A stretch of 64,000 nucleotides of DNA from Desemzia sp045528445 (GCF_045528445.1 NZ_JBGQQU010000011.1:14029-78028), one strand, 5' to 3'. Positions 26,430-36,515 are shown, counted from the first letter of the stretch. The notes: generated from the letters alone by a model not told the origin. Numbers and translations are program-made.

Positions 26430-28013
26430 TTACAGTAAGCTTTTTAATTCCACGTCTGGATATTTGTCTGCAAACCAGCGCATAGCAAATTCATTTTCGA
26501 ATAAGAACAACGGATTGTCGAAACGGTCTTTCGCTAAGATATTCCGACTAGAAGACATATTTTCATCTAAGTCTTTTTCATCGATCCAACGTGCAATCTT
26601 AGTTCCCATTGGCGTCATAATGATTTCTGAATTGTATTCGTGTAACATTCTGTGTTGGAATACTTCAAATTGCAACTGACCTACAGCGCCAATAATGTAG
26701 TCTTCTGTATGATACGTTTTGTACAACTGGATGGCTCCTTCTTGAACCAATTGTTGCACACCTTTGTGGAAAGATTTTTGTTTCATGACATTTTTAGCGG
26801 AAACTTTCATAAACAACTCAGGCGTAAATTGTGGAAGATTTTCAAATTCCACATTTAAGTTGTTTTCATAAATGGTATCTCCAATTTGGAAGTTACCAGT
26901 ATCGTATAGACCAATAATGTCTCCAGCAACTGCATGTTCCACTGTCTCACGTGTTTCAGCCATAAATTGAGTGGAATTGGACAATCTCATTTTCTTAGCC
27001 GTTCTAGCAAGCGTTACGTCCATTCCCCGTTCAAATTTCCCTGAACAAATACGCACAAACGCGATTCGGTCACGGTGAGCAGGATTCATGTTCGCTTGAA
27101 TCTTGAAAATAAAACCTGAAAATTTTTCATAAGCTGGGTCAACTTTTTCATCTTCTTTTGTTTCATGAGCAGATGGTCCTGGAGCGAATTCTAAATAAGT
27201 ATCTAAGAACGTTTGAACTCCAAAGTTTGTTAAAGCAGAACCAAAAAATACAGGTGTCAATTCTCCAGCTTGTATTTTTTCTCTTGAAAATACATTTCCT
27301 GCTTCACTTAATAATTGCGCATCTTCTAACGCTTGATTGTATAAAGAATATTGCTTCAATGGATGTTCTCCAATGATTTCGCCATCTTCGTCCAATGGAG
27401 CGTATGCTTCGCCGTTCATTCCATTTACTTCAGGACGATGAACTTCTACACGATTATTGTATAAATCATATAAACCAAGCAGCCCTTTACCCATACCAAT
27501 CGGCCAGTTCATAGGGTAAGCATCGATCTCTAACACTTCTTCCAACTCATCAATCAGATCCAATGGCTCTCTTCCATCACGGTCTAATTTATTGATAAAG
27601 GTGAAAATTGGAATCCCTCGCATACGACAAACTTTGAATAATTTCTTCGTTTGCGGCTCGATCCCTTTGGCACTATCGATCACCATAACTGCACTATCTA
27701 CAGCCATCAACGTTCGATACGTGTCTTCTGAGAAATCCTCATGTCCTGGTGTGTCCAAGATATTGATGCGTTTGTCTTGGTAATCAAACTGCATAACTGA
27801 ACTAGTAACAGAGATTCCACGTTGCTTTTCAATTTCCATCCAGTCAGATTTTGCAAATTTTCCGGTTTTTTTCCCTTTTACTGTCCCAGCTTGACGAATC
27901 GCTCCCCCAAAAAGCAACAATTGTTCCGTAATGGTTGTTTTACCAGCATCCGGATGGGAAATAATGGCAAAAGTTCTCCGGGATGACACTTCCTCTTTTA
28001 ACGTTTGTTTCAT
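26430..28013 (-). CDS. prfC: Peptide chain release factor 3
   Basis: RF3 is a translational GTPase that recycles RF1 and RF2 from the ribosome after termination. The 527-residue protein has the P-loop SHPDAGKTT near residue 20, the DTPGHEDFSEDTYRTL switch II motif and NKLDRDG (G4). These patterns, with GRE following NKLDRD, are specific to RF3 rather than EF-G. It is a single gene between the terminator at 26352 and an upstream region without notable features. Confidence 0.97.
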   Translation of the reverse strand: MKQTLKEEVSSRRTFAIISHPDAGKTTITEQLLLFGGAIRQAGTVKGKKTGKFAKSDWMEIEKQRGISVTSSVMQFDYQDKRINILDTPGHEDFSEDTYRTLMAVDSAVMVIDSAKGIEPQTKKLFKVCRMRGIPIFTFINKLDRDGREPLDLIDELEEVLEIDAYPMNWPIGMGKGLLGLYDLYNNRVEVHRPEVNGMNGEAYAPLDEDGEIIGEHPLKQYSLYNQALEDAQLLSEAGNVFSREKIQAGELTPVFFGSALTNFGVQTFLDTYLEFAPGPSAHETKEDEKVDPAYEKFSGFIFKIQANMNPAHRDRIAFVRICSGKFERGMDVTLARTAKKMRLSNSTQFMAETRETVEHAVAGDIIGLYDTGNFQIGDTIYENNLNVEFENLPQFTPELFMKVSAKNVMKQKSFHKGVQQLVQEGAIQLYKTYHTEDYIIGAVGQLQFEVFQHRMLHEYNSEIIMTPMGTKIARWIDEKDLDENMSSSRNILAKDRFDNPLFLFENEFAMRWFADKYPDVELKSLL

Positions 28014-28254
28014 TTTTAAATCCCTCTTTTTTTAGTATAATCTATATTTTTTATATGAATAAACGAACACGGTTGCTCGTGATAAGTTCAACTTACCAAT
28101 GATATTTATACATCTTATCATCAATAACCTATCATTTGCTGCGTGCTTTTTAGTTAAATTTCAACTACAACTAATGTATTATATCATAACTTGAAACTAA
28201 GGGCGAGACAAATGTCGTTTTATGCGCAACGGATCTCTTTTAATCAAACAAATA

Positions 28255-28286
28255 CAAAAAAGGCTGGGAAAAATCCCAGCCTTTTT
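28255..28286 (-). terminator. Terminator after nox
   Basis: A perfect 11-bp stem (AAGGCTGGGA/TCCCAGCCTT) with a short loop is followed by TTTTTTGTATTTG on the minus strand, 16 bp past the nox stop codon. Confidence 0.92.
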
Positions 28287-28301
28287 CATCTTGGTCTATT
28301 T

Positions 28302-29669
28302 TTATACGGTTGCTTCTACTTTGATTTTTCTTTCTTGTTCTACTGCAGCTTGTGCAAGTAAGTTCAAGTAGTTCCAAGGACGATCGAATACTGGTTGGAA
28401 GAAGAAATCAACGTAAGCCAAGTCTTCAATAGTCATTTTGTTTTGAATAGCTAAAGACAATGTATTAGCAGATTGAGTGATATCGTATTTAGACATTACT
28501 TGTCCACCCACGATACGGTTTGTTCCTACTTCGTACACTAATTTCATCAATAGTTTTTCGTTTGTCGGCATAAATTCAGGACGGTAGAAATCTTCCACTA
28601 CGACTGAACGTACGTCTAATCCAAAGTGAGAAGCACTGTTCACATTCACACCTGTAGAACCAATATTGAAACCAAACAAGTACAATCCAGAAGTGGATTG
28701 AGTCCCACGGTATTTAACAGTTGGTTCAATAATGTTTTTACCAACTAACGTACCCATACGAACAGCATTTGTAGCTAACGGAATGTAAGCAGATCCGCCG
28801 TTTGGATTGTAGTGTACTGCACAACTGTCTCCAGCAGCGTAAACATCTTCGTTGCTTGTTCTCATGTATTCGTCAACTAAGATAGCGCCATTTGGCAACA
28901 TGTCTACTTGACCTTTCAATAGTTCATTGTTTGGACGGAATCCAACACACATGATAACCATTTCAGTATCAAATGAACCGCCAGAAGTAACCACTTTACT
29001 TACTTCACCATTCTCGTTAGCTTCGAAACCATTTACTGTTTGGTTTAGAGCTAATTTAATGCCACGCTCTTGCAAGTCGTGTTCTAATACATCTGTAAGT
29101 TCTGCATCTAAATATTTATTTAAGATTCTGTCTAATCCATCAATCAAAGTAACATCTTTACCAGATTCAGCAAATGCTTCAACTAATTCAATACCAATAT
29201 ATCCTCCACCAACAATAACAACTTTTTGTTTGTCTTTAGCTTGGCGAATGATTTCGTTGGCTTGATTGTAGTTTTTGCACAATAAGATATTTTTAGAATC
29301 GATTCCAGAGATTGGAGGAACGATTGGCCATGAACCTGTCGTATTAACTAGTTTGTCGTAAGATTCTTCAAAAACTTCTCCAGTTTTGATGTTTTCTACA
29401 ACTACTTTTTTAGCTGCAGTATCAATTTTTGTAACATTATGCTCCATGTGTACTGATGCACCCATTGAAGCTAATTCTTCAGGATTTGAGTAAAACAACC
29501 CTGCTGGATCTTTCACAACCCCACCTACATAAAGGGCAATTCCACAAGATAAGAATGACACATTGTCATTACGTTCAAAAACAGTTACTTCTACATTTGG
29601 GTTGTCATTTAGAATTGTTTTTACAGCTGATGTTCCAGCATGCGTACAACCTACTACTATTACTTTCAT
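28302..29669 (-). CDS. nox: NADH oxidase, probably H2O-forming
   Basis: This FAD-dependent enzyme of the disulfide-reductase family regenerates NAD+ by reducing O2. The 455-residue protein has the N-terminal FAD motif VVGCTHAGTSA, the redox cysteine in SFLSCGIAL (about residue 42), the NAD-binding VIVGGGYIGIELVEA and the second FAD motif VYAAGDSCAV. The single redox Cys is typical of H2O-forming Nox and NADH peroxidase; the length and sequence style favour Nox. AGGAGG precedes the ATG, and a TTGACA promoter lies at 29749-29778. Confidence 0.92.
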   Translation of the reverse strand: MKVIVVGCTHAGTSAVKTILNDNPNVEVTVFERNDNVSFLSCGIALYVGGVVKDPAGLFYSNPEELASMGASVHMEHNVTKIDTAAKKVVVENIKTGEVFEESYDKLVNTTGSWPIVPPISGIDSKNILLCKNYNQANEIIRQAKDKQKVVIVGGGYIGIELVEAFAESGKDVTLIDGLDRILNKYLDAELTDVLEHDLQERGIKLALNQTVNGFEANENGEVSKVVTSGGSFDTEMVIMCVGFRPNNELLKGQVDMLPNGAILVDEYMRTSNEDVYAAGDSCAVHYNPNGGSAYIPLATNAVRMGTLVGKNIIEPTVKYRGTQSTSGLYLFGFNIGSTGVNVNSASHFGLDVRSVVVEDFYRPEFMPTNEKLLMKLVYEVGTNRIVGGQVMSKYDITQSANTLSLAIQNKMTIEDLAYVDFFFQPVFDRPWNYLNLLAQAAVEQERKIKVEATV

Positions 29670-29748
29670 TGTGAATCCTCCTGATGGACCTCATCTTGGT
29701 CTAATTTCGGTATTTGATGAATAAAAGTTGTTCTTATTCACAGGTCAC

Positions 29749-29778
29749 AGAATACTACATCTTTCACAAACTTGTCAA
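29749..29778 (-). promoter_or_regulatory. Promoter of nox
   Basis: Consensus TTGACA (29773-29778) is followed after 18 bases by TATTCT (29749-29754) on the minus strand. The spacer contains TTTGTGAAA, which resembles one half of a Rex site (TTGTGAAW6TTCACAA), but the second half is not intact. Redox control by Rex is therefore only a possibility. Confidence 0.6.
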
Positions 29779-29782
29779 TGCT

Positions 29783-29828
29783 TTATTCAGAAGTTCGTGT
29801 ATTTTTTATTCAGAAGTTCGTGTATTTT
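29783..29828 (-). repeat. 23-bp tandem duplication at the end of the AI-2E-family gene
   Basis: Two consecutive 23-bp copies (29783-29805 and 29806-29828) cover the last codons and stop of the exporter gene. The downstream copy repeats the same C-terminal codons and stop after the first stop codon. It looks like a recent slippage event that leaves the protein unchanged. Confidence 0.8.
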
Positions 29829-30930
29829 TTTTCAAATTCCGATATTTGTATTCTTTTCTAAGCTTGTACATATTGTGAAGATAGCTAATAATAGTTTTGG
29901 TCACTGCATAAGTCGGAACAGCTATGATCATTCCCAGCACACCTGATAGATTTCCTGCCACCAATAACAATACGATGATGGTCAGTGGATGGATATCTAA
30001 GGATTTCCCTATGATATTAGGTGAAACCAGATTGCTTTCAATTTGTTGAATGACCAATACTACTAGAGCTACTTTCAAAGCTTGAACAGGTGAGATGGTC
30101 AGAGCCAAGACAACGGCTGGAGCAGCACCGATAAATGGTCCAAGATAAGGAATGATATTCGTTACGCCGGCAATCAGTCCTAACAGCAATGCATAAGGCT
30201 GCCCAACGAGTAAATACCCTAAATAAGTAAAGATACCAATGAATAAACACACTAAAGCTTGTCCACTAATATAAGAAGAAATGGTATTGTTCATCTGTCC
30301 CATTAAACCAATCATTTCTGTCCGGTACTCAAAAGGTAAAAACCGAGAGATGGCTTGGGGCAATTTACTGCCATCACGGAACATATAAAATAACATAATC
30401 GGTACGGTAACAATAAAAATCGCTGCATTGGTTACGATACCGACTAGAGAGCCCAAACTTGTGGTGACATTTGTGATCAAGAAATTCGAAACACTTCTTA
30501 TCGTCAATCCAAAAGAATCCACGATTTCAGTAACATCAATTTCCTTAAACCACTCTTGCTCTTCTAATTTGGCTAATTGCATTTCTAAATTATTGACTAC
30601 TTTTGGCAAGTTCTCCAGTAATTGCCCGATTTGTGTCAGAATGGCTGGAATCAATGTCAAAACCAAAATGATTACAATGCTAATAAAAACCAAGAGTACG
30701 ATAGGAGTAGCGATTTTTCTTTTGATATTGATTTTTTCCAGTAAAGATACAATCGGAGTCAGCAGGTAATACAGAAATCCAGCAGTTAGAATCGGCATAA
30801 ACAGTGTAGCTATAAATGTTGTGACGGGGAAAAATAGGAAGTCGATTTTTGTCATAATAAAAATAATGGTGACGACTACCAATAGCCACACTGTCCAGAA
30901 CATCAACTTAGAATCTTTCATTTTATTCAT
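29806..30930 (-). CDS. AI-2E family transporter (permease PerM-like)
   Basis: This 374-residue multi-pass membrane protein of the AI-2E/PerM family (PF01594) has about eight helices. The first two are near residues 10-60, and the loop contains EEQEWFKEIDVTEIV. The family motif AGVTNIIPYLGPFIGAAPAV lies near residue 265. Members are linked to autoinducer export or Na+/H+ antiport; the substrate here is unknown. The start at 30930 has AGAGG 10 bases upstream; the ATG at 30939 is too close to that site. It follows the M42 peptidase gene by 37 bp. Confidence 0.85.
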   Translation of the reverse strand: MNKMKDSKLMFWTVWLLVVVTIIFIMTKIDFLFFPVTTFIATLFMPILTAGFLYYLLTPIVSLLEKINIKRKIATPIVLLVFISIVIILVLTLIPAILTQIGQLLENLPKVVNNLEMQLAKLEEQEWFKEIDVTEIVDSFGLTIRSVSNFLITNVTTSLGSLVGIVTNAAIFIVTVPIMLFYMFRDGSKLPQAISRFLPFEYRTEMIGLMGQMNNTISSYISGQALVCLFIGIFTYLGYLLVGQPYALLLGLIAGVTNIIPYLGPFIGAAPAVVLALTISPVQALKVALVVLVIQQIESNLVSPNIIGKSLDIHPLTIIVLLLVAGNLSGVLGMIIAVPTYAVTKTIISYLHNMYKLRKEYKYRNLKKNTRTSE

Positions 30931-30967
30931 ATTTTGCATTCCTCTTTCGCGAAGGGTCATAAATTTT

Positions 30968-32002
30968 TTAATTCATTTTTGAGAACAGGTAATTTTCCAC
31001 TAATTGTTCGGTGGCAACTATCGAGTCATTATGCGTTCTTTCATAGGCGTGGCTAGCATCAATTCCAGCTCCGATCAAGGCATGTCGTACGTCGGCTCCT
31101 GCTTTCATAGCTGCTGAAGCATCGCTTCCATAATAAGGATAAATATCTAATTGGTACGGGATTTGATTTTTTTCACACAAGTTAGTCAAGTTTTTTCTAA
31201 ATTCATAGTGATATGGACCGCTCGCATCTTTCACACAAATGGAAACAGAATATTCATCTGTTTGTTGGTCATCGCCCATAGCTCCCATATCAACTGCTAA
31301 ATACTCCACTACTTTATCTGAAATATTGGAGTTGCCGCCATATCCGATTTCTTCATTGTTCGAGATAAAAAAATGCGTCGTATACGGCAATTTTCTATTG
31401 TCTGTCTTTAATTTCTTCAAGAATTGGATCAAGATTGCTACGCTCACTTTGTCATCTAAGTGACGCGACTTGATAAAACCTGTTTCTGTAATTTCGGTAC
31501 GAGCATCGAAGCTGATAAAGTCTCCGACTGAAATTCCAAGAGCTTTAGTTTCTTCAGCGTTTGTGATTTTTTCGTCTATTCTAACTTCGATGTTGTCTTG
31601 GTTCCTTTCTGCTTCTCCGGCATCTTTATACACATGAACGCTCGTTTGGTGCATCAGGATTGTGCCAGAGTAAGTAGTATCATTCGCAGTATGAATAGTG
31701 CAGTATTCTCCTTCAATAGCATTGAATCGAAATCCACCAATCAAATCGATTTTCAAACGGCCATCTGGTTTGATGGCGCGGACCATCGCTCCTAATGTAT
31801 CTACATGAGCAGTGATGAAGCGTTCTTGTTCCTTGGTTTCGCCCTCTACGGTAACAATTAAACTCCCTTTTCGATTAATAGTCGGTTGATACCCTGCTTT
31901 TACCAAGGTAGATTGGATTGACGCAATGATTTCGTATGTATTGCCTGTTGGAGAAGGAATCGTAGTTAGTTTTTTAACGACATCAATTGTTTTTTCAGAC
32001 AT
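30968..32002 (-). CDS. M42 family metallopeptidase (glutamyl aminopeptidase/FrvX-like)
   Basis: This 344-residue cytoplasmic di-zinc aminopeptidase of family M42 shows ligand motifs TAHVDTLGAM (His and catalytic Asp near residue 65), RHLDDKV (bridging Asp), NNEEIGYGG (catalytic Glu and ligand Glu) and a late HAYERTH ligand histidine. It is divergent from the second M42 gene at 50722-51804. Its operon partner is the AI-2E-family transporter gene. It likely trims peptides; the preferred N-terminal residue is not evident. Confidence 0.9.
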   Translation of the reverse strand: MSEKTIDVVKKLTTIPSPTGNTYEIIASIQSTLVKAGYQPTINRKGSLIVTVEGETKEQERFITAHVDTLGAMVRAIKPDGRLKIDLIGGFRFNAIEGEYCTIHTANDTTYSGTILMHQTSVHVYKDAGEAERNQDNIEVRIDEKITNAEETKALGISVGDFISFDARTEITETGFIKSRHLDDKVSVAILIQFLKKLKTDNRKLPYTTHFFISNNEEIGYGGNSNISDKVVEYLAVDMGAMGDDQQTDEYSVSICVKDASGPYHYEFRKNLTNLCEKNQIPYQLDIYPYYGSDASAAMKAGADVRHALIGAGIDASHAYERTHNDSIVATEQLVENYLFSKMN

Positions 32003-32151
32003 TTATTTAACTCCATTCTATGTAATTTTTTATAATTTTAGTATAAGCTAAAGAGTTTGAGAATGAAAGGCAGGTTTTTGTTTTCAAATTTCTTTTCTTT
32101 CGCAAAATCAGTTCTGATCATTTTCCATAACCCCTTTTTAAAAACGATAGC

Positions 32152-32184
32152 AAAAACCCTTCAACATTTGCCGTTGAAGGGTTT
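32152..32184 (-). terminator. Terminator after topB
   Basis: An 11-bp stem (AACCCTTCAAC with GTTGAAGGGTT, 7-base loop) is followed by TTTTTG on the minus strand. Confidence 0.85.
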
Positions 32185-32201
32185 CCTTACAAGCTGCTTA
32201 C

Positions 32202-34331
32202 TTATTTATCCGCTTTTTCGTACGGTTTAAATGTCAACTTATACTCTTCATTTAGTATCAGAGCAGCTGAAAATAGTTGTCCATTTTTTTTCTTAAATCC
32301 TTTTAATAGTGCAGACTCTCTCTGAGACAGCAGCTTTTTGATGGTAGCCTCAGACAACGTTTTTCCTATAAAACGTTTCGGCAAGGTAAATGAACAACCG
32401 TTACTGTATCCCTGACAACCATAAAATTTTCCTTTATCCATTATCGATTTCCCGCATACAGGGCATATTCCAACTTCTTTTTTTGCAGAGGTCGAAGCGC
32501 TTATCTGGTCAGACCAGTCACTCCTTTCCATCACTTCAGCACTTGAAACGATGGTATGATGAATAAATTTTTGGATATTCGTCAAGAAAGCTTGTTGCGT
32601 ACCTTCTTCTTTCTTTATTTTCTTTAAATAGGTTTCCCACTTAGCTGTCATCTCAGGGCTGCTTAATAAGGTATTTTCCACTGCTTGACAGAGTATGACC
32701 CCTTTTGGAGTGATCGTCACATTACTTTTTTGAATATCAATGTAGGTTTGTTTTTTTAGTGTTTCAAGGACGTTCGCCCTTGTCGCCTCTGTGCCTATTC
32801 CTTCAGTCGCTTTTAAAATTTCTTTTTCTTCTTCATTTTCCAACTCTTTGCCACACGTCTTCATTGCTGTGATTAAAGTTCCCTCTGTGTATGCTTTTGG
32901 CGGAGATGTAAATCCTTCTGTTGTTTTTAATTCAGTATCAACAGATTCTTTTTCTCTCAGCAAAGGCAGCTCTGTATTCTCTTCCTTCTCTGTTTTCTGG
33001 CTCATCGAAAATTCCAGTCTTCGCCAGCCTTTATCCAGTACCGTTTTCCCTTTACTGATAAAAGGCACTCCCTTAATATCTACAGTAACAACGGTTTCAT
33101 CATATTGATAATCTGTTTCGAACATGGCTACTGTTCGTTTCAACACCGTAAAGTAAATTTCTTTTTGAATAGAAGAAAGTTTCGTTAATTCTTTTTGTGT
33201 CGGTACTTTTTTTGTGGGAATAATGGCATAGTGTTCTTGTACTTTCGATCCATCAACATAACGCTTGCGTTTGCTTTTATTAGGCTGATCAATAGCGTAG
33301 TTTAGTACACTTTGATAGCCTTCCAATCTGTCAAGCAGATAATAGAACTCTGAATCTGTAATATGCCGGCAATCACTTCGAGGATAACTCAGTAATTTAG
33401 CCTCATAAAGTGACTGTACATGTTTTAACGTGTCTGAAGGGCTCACTTTATATTTCTTATTGACAAGACTCTGTAAGTCGCTTAAAGAAAATAAATATGG
33501 CGACGGCTGTGAGATTCTTTTTGTTTTTACCTCCGTGATCGTACCTGGATTATTAGCTAGTAATAGATGCGTTTGTATCAATTCTTGCAATTCTTTTTTT
33601 GTTTGAAATTTTTTAGTATATTTGGCTTTAAAGGTTCCATTTTCAGTAGTTACCATAGCGTGTAATTCATAAAAAGGTTGAGGAACAAACGTGTCAATTT
33701 CTTTTTGACGATTATAAATCATATACAAGGTTGGTGTTTGAACACGTCCTACACTAAATACCCCTTCGTTAATACCTTTTTTCTGTAGCGATAACGTATA
33801 CAGGCGAGATAAATTAATGCCCACTAACCAATCGCTGATTTGTCTAGTTTGTGCTTCAATATAAGCAGAATAAAAGTCTCTCCCTTCTCTTAGAGCATTA
33901 AACCCTTTTTGGATTTCATCTGCTTCCAAAGAATTAATCCATAATCGCTTGATTTCTTTATTCTCCACTTTTGCTTGATGGATAATTGATCTCGCAATAT
34001 TTTCCCCTTCTCGATCGCTATCGGTTGCTATAACAATTTGGTCAGCGTCTTTTAATAACTTTTTTACTACTTGAAATTGCTTGGTTTTTCCTCGGCCTAC
34101 TTTGAATTTAAATTGTTCTGGGATGATAGGCAATTCTCTCATATCCCATTTTTTCCATTTTTCTTTGTATTCATCAGGAGCAGCCAATTCCACCAGATGC
34201 CCAAATCCCCATGTGATAATATCAGTGGATGAGTGCAACACGATATAGCCGTCTTTTTTGGAGTATTTGCCAAATGACTCAGCATAGGCTTGTGCTTGTG
34301 AAGGTTTCTCTGCTAAAATAACACGTTTCAT
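32202..34331 (-). CDS. topB: DNA topoisomerase III
   Basis: TopB is a type IA topoisomerase that decatenates DNA. The 709-residue protein begins MKRVILAEKPSQAQAYAES, the TOPRIM domain start, with ATDSDREGENIARSI near residue 105. The region around the catalytic tyrosine follows GRVQTPTLYMIYN. A C-terminal zinc-finger-like part contains CPVCGKSIMDKG and a second Cys pair. The start at 34331 is used because AAGGA lies 11 bases upstream; a GTG three codons earlier is too close. It has a strong terminator and no operon partner. Confidence 0.96.
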   Translation of the reverse strand: MKRVILAEKPSQAQAYAESFGKYSKKDGYIVLHSSTDIITWGFGHLVELAAPDEYKEKWKKWDMRELPIIPEQFKFKVGRGKTKQFQVVKKLLKDADQIVIATDSDREGENIARSIIHQAKVENKEIKRLWINSLEADEIQKGFNALREGRDFYSAYIEAQTRQISDWLVGINLSRLYTLSLQKKGINEGVFSVGRVQTPTLYMIYNRQKEIDTFVPQPFYELHAMVTTENGTFKAKYTKKFQTKKELQELIQTHLLLANNPGTITEVKTKRISQPSPYLFSLSDLQSLVNKKYKVSPSDTLKHVQSLYEAKLLSYPRSDCRHITDSEFYYLLDRLEGYQSVLNYAIDQPNKSKRKRYVDGSKVQEHYAIIPTKKVPTQKELTKLSSIQKEIYFTVLKRTVAMFETDYQYDETVVTVDIKGVPFISKGKTVLDKGWRRLEFSMSQKTEKEENTELPLLREKESVDTELKTTEGFTSPPKAYTEGTLITAMKTCGKELENEEEKEILKATEGIGTEATRANVLETLKKQTYIDIQKSNVTITPKGVILCQAVENTLLSSPEMTAKWETYLKKIKKEEGTQQAFLTNIQKFIHHTIVSSAEVMERSDWSDQISASTSAKKEVGICPVCGKSIMDKGKFYGCQGYSNGCSFTLPKRFIGKTLSEATIKKLLSQRESALLKGFKKKNGQLFSAALILNEEYKLTFKPYEKADK

Positions 34332-34615
34332 ACTTTTCACATTCCTTAATTCTCTATTTTAATAAATGATTTTTCCTTCATTTTTTTAGACTTCACTTTA
34401 CCAACTTGAAAATTCTTTTCTAAGTATATAGTACACTTTTTTTACTTTATTTTTGTAAATTCTATCGACATTTAAAATGAATATCCCTTTTTTCAAAAAA
34501 ATTGAAAGCAGCTACACTATTTTTTATATAGACCTGTACCAGTTTTTTGAATTGTTCTTTTTTTCTGATTGTGTTACTCTAATTAACAACTAATAAGAAA
34601 ACGGGGCTGATAAAA

Positions 34616-35065
34616 ATGAAGTTCGAATGGACGACTGATCTTGAATCTATTACATATACGGATGCATTATCCATCCGTAAGAAAGTTTTCGTTGAAGAAC
34701 AAAAGGTACCAATGGACTTAGAAATTGATGAATTAGAAGATAAGACACTTCATGTTGTGGGCTACTCTAATCACGTTGCAGTTGCTACAGCTCGGATGTA
34801 TGAAAAATCTCCAAAGACTTATAAAATACAGCGCGTTGCAGTAGACTCAGATTTGCGCGGACAGCAATTAGGCGCTCAATTAATGCACGAAGTAGGACGC
34901 TATGCTGCTCAATTGGGTGGAGAAGCTATGGTACTTGATGCACAAGACTATGCTATACCATTTTATGAAAAGATCGGATTCCAAATCACGGACAGTGAAG
35001 GTTTTATGGATGCGGGAATTCCCCACCATTCAATGAAAAAAGAACTACACCCATCAGAAATTTAA
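34616..35065 (+). CDS. GNAT family N-acetyltransferase (ElaA/YjcF-like)
   Basis: This 149-residue acetyl-CoA-dependent acetyltransferase starts with the ALSIRKKVFVEEQKVP segment shared by ElaA/YjcF-type GNATs. The acetyl-CoA-binding loop is RVAVDSDLRGQQLGAQLM (about residues 72-89), and the family ending is VLDAQDYAIPFYEKIGF. The substrate is unknown. It is transcribed alone, ended by the shared hairpin at 35091, and divergent from topB. Confidence 0.88.
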   Translation: MKFEWTTDLESITYTDALSIRKKVFVEEQKVPMDLEIDELEDKTLHVVGYSNHVAVATARMYEKSPKTYKIQRVAVDSDLRGQQLGAQLMHEVGRYAAQLGGEAMVLDAQDYAIPFYEKIGFQITDSEGFMDAGIPHHSMKKELHPSEI

Positions 35066-35090
35066 AGATGACGGGGAATTTTTATATTGT

Positions 35091-35145
35091 AAAACCACCA
35101 CAAAGGTCGAGCTACAACAGCTCCACCCTTTGTGGTGGTTTTTAA
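35091..35145. terminator. Bidirectional terminator between GNAT gene and mgtE
   Basis: The long outer stem AAAACCACCACAAAGG with its complement encloses an inner GAGCT/AGCTC hairpin. T runs follow on the plus strand, and the complement gives a TTTTACAAT end on the minus strand. It serves the two convergent genes. Confidence 0.85.
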
Positions 35146-35153
35146 TTAGCGGA

Positions 35154-36515
35154 TCAGAGAAAATTTAAAAAATAAGCGGCAATATTAAAATAAATAAATA
35201 CACTGGTCAAATCACTTAATGTCGTTATAAACGGACCACTCGCTACTGCCGGATCAAATCCCAACTTATCCATCAATACTGGAATCAGGCTTCCTGCTAG
35301 ATTGGCGATAGTGATTGCAAACAGCATTGCTACTCCAATAACCAGGCCTAGCACAAAGTTTGATTGCCAAATACCGATCAATAAGAAAACAGTGATTCCG
35401 GTCACGAGTCCAGTAATGAGTCCTGAAGAAAGTTCTCCCCAAATCATCCGGCCAATTTTGTTTTGTCGATCTTCTTTTTCAGCCAATCTGCGAACAGCTA
35501 CAGCCAATGATTGCGTTCCTGCATTCCCTGCAGTCCCAGTAATCAATGAAATAAAAACGGCTAAAATACTTGCTTTGCTGACCATAATCTCATAATTGCT
35601 GATAAGCGTTGAAGTTCCCATTCCTAAAAATAATAAGGTCACTAACCATGGCAAGCGTTTAGAAGCTACTATAAAGGGATTTTCTGATTTTTCATCTACG
35701 TCTACCCCAGCCAAACCAGAGTAGTCACTGGTTGCTTCTTCATCAATAACATCAATAATATCATCAACCGTGATGATTCCCACTAAGCGATCCACTAAAT
35801 CGATAACAGGAACCGCTAAGAAGTCATAGTCACGAATAGCGTGTGCTACTTCTTCTTGATGATCTGTTACCGTTACAGATTTCAAGCGGGTTCCCATGAC
35901 ATTTCCAACGAGCTCGTCATCTTTACGTGTAATCAAATCTCTTAAAGAAAGTACTCCAACCAGCTGTCTTTTTGCATTTGTCACATATAAATAATAAATG
36001 GTTTCGGCTTCTTCTGCTTGTCGCTTAACCTCTACTAAGGCTTCTTTGATCGTTTGATTTGCTGAAATGGATACAAATTCAGTCGTCATAATCGATCCAG
36101 CTGTATTGTCTTCATAAACTAATAAATCACTAATTTCTTCCGCCTCATCAAGAGGCATCAAGTCTAGAAATTCTTTTTGTTGTTTTTGCTCCAGCTGATT
36201 TAGAATATCAACGGCGTTATCCGTGTACATCTCACTTAACATATCCGCAGCATATTGGATATTCATTTCTTGCAAATAATCTTCGATAAACTCTTCATCT
36301 TCCTCTATGGTATCAAATAAATCCGCCATTTCCTCAGGAGAAAGAAAATTATACATCCGTTTTCTTTCTTCTTCTTCTAAGGATAAATAAAATTGGCCTT
36401 GATCATAAGTATGCAGTGAAAGAAAATACCTTCTAAAATTATTGATATCGCCGTCTGCTAAATACTGTTTTAAAAATTGTAATTTATCCTCTAATCTTTC
36501 AGGGGTTTCTTTCAC
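35154..36515 (-). CDS. mgtE: Magnesium transporter MgtE
   Basis: MgtE is a dimeric Mg2+ channel gated by cytoplasmic domains. The 453-residue protein has an acidic superhelical N domain (about residues 1-130). A CBS pair follows (about 135-260, with AVPVIDLVDRLVGIITVDDIIDVI). Five membrane helices contain the pore motif GTAGNAGTQS near residue 328. It is the last gene of the relQ-nadK-rluD-mgtE operon, 15 bp after rluD. No M-box leader precedes it, so any Mg2+ control is probably at the protein level. Confidence 0.96.
   Translation of the reverse strand: MKETPERLEDKLQFLKQYLADGDINNFRRYFLSLHTYDQGQFYLSLEEEERKRMYNFLSPEEMADLFDTIEEDEEFIEDYLQEMNIQYAADMLSEMYTDNAVDILNQLEQKQQKEFLDLMPLDEAEEISDLLVYEDNTAGSIMTTEFVSISANQTIKEALVEVKRQAEEAETIYYLYVTNAKRQLVGVLSLRDLITRKDDELVGNVMGTRLKSVTVTDHQEEVAHAIRDYDFLAVPVIDLVDRLVGIITVDDIIDVIDEEATSDYSGLAGVDVDEKSENPFIVASKRLPWLVTLLFLGMGTSTLISNYEIMVSKASILAVFISLITGTAGNAGTQSLAVAVRRLAEKEDRQNKIGRMIWGELSSGLITGLVTGITVFLLIGIWQSNFVLGLVIGVAMLFAITIANLAGSLIPVLMDKLGFDPAVASGPFITTLSDLTSVFIYFNIAAYFLNFL

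Noticed and set aside
28014..28254. Fourth copy of the dispersed element upstream of prfC
   Set aside because: A short ACTTACCAATGAT-like stretch resembles the element end, but similarity stops after about 12 bases and no second end is found.
29749..29800. Rex operator at nox
   Set aside because: Only one half site (TTGTGAAA) is recognisable; the inverted partner is not intact, so it is mentioned only as a possibility.
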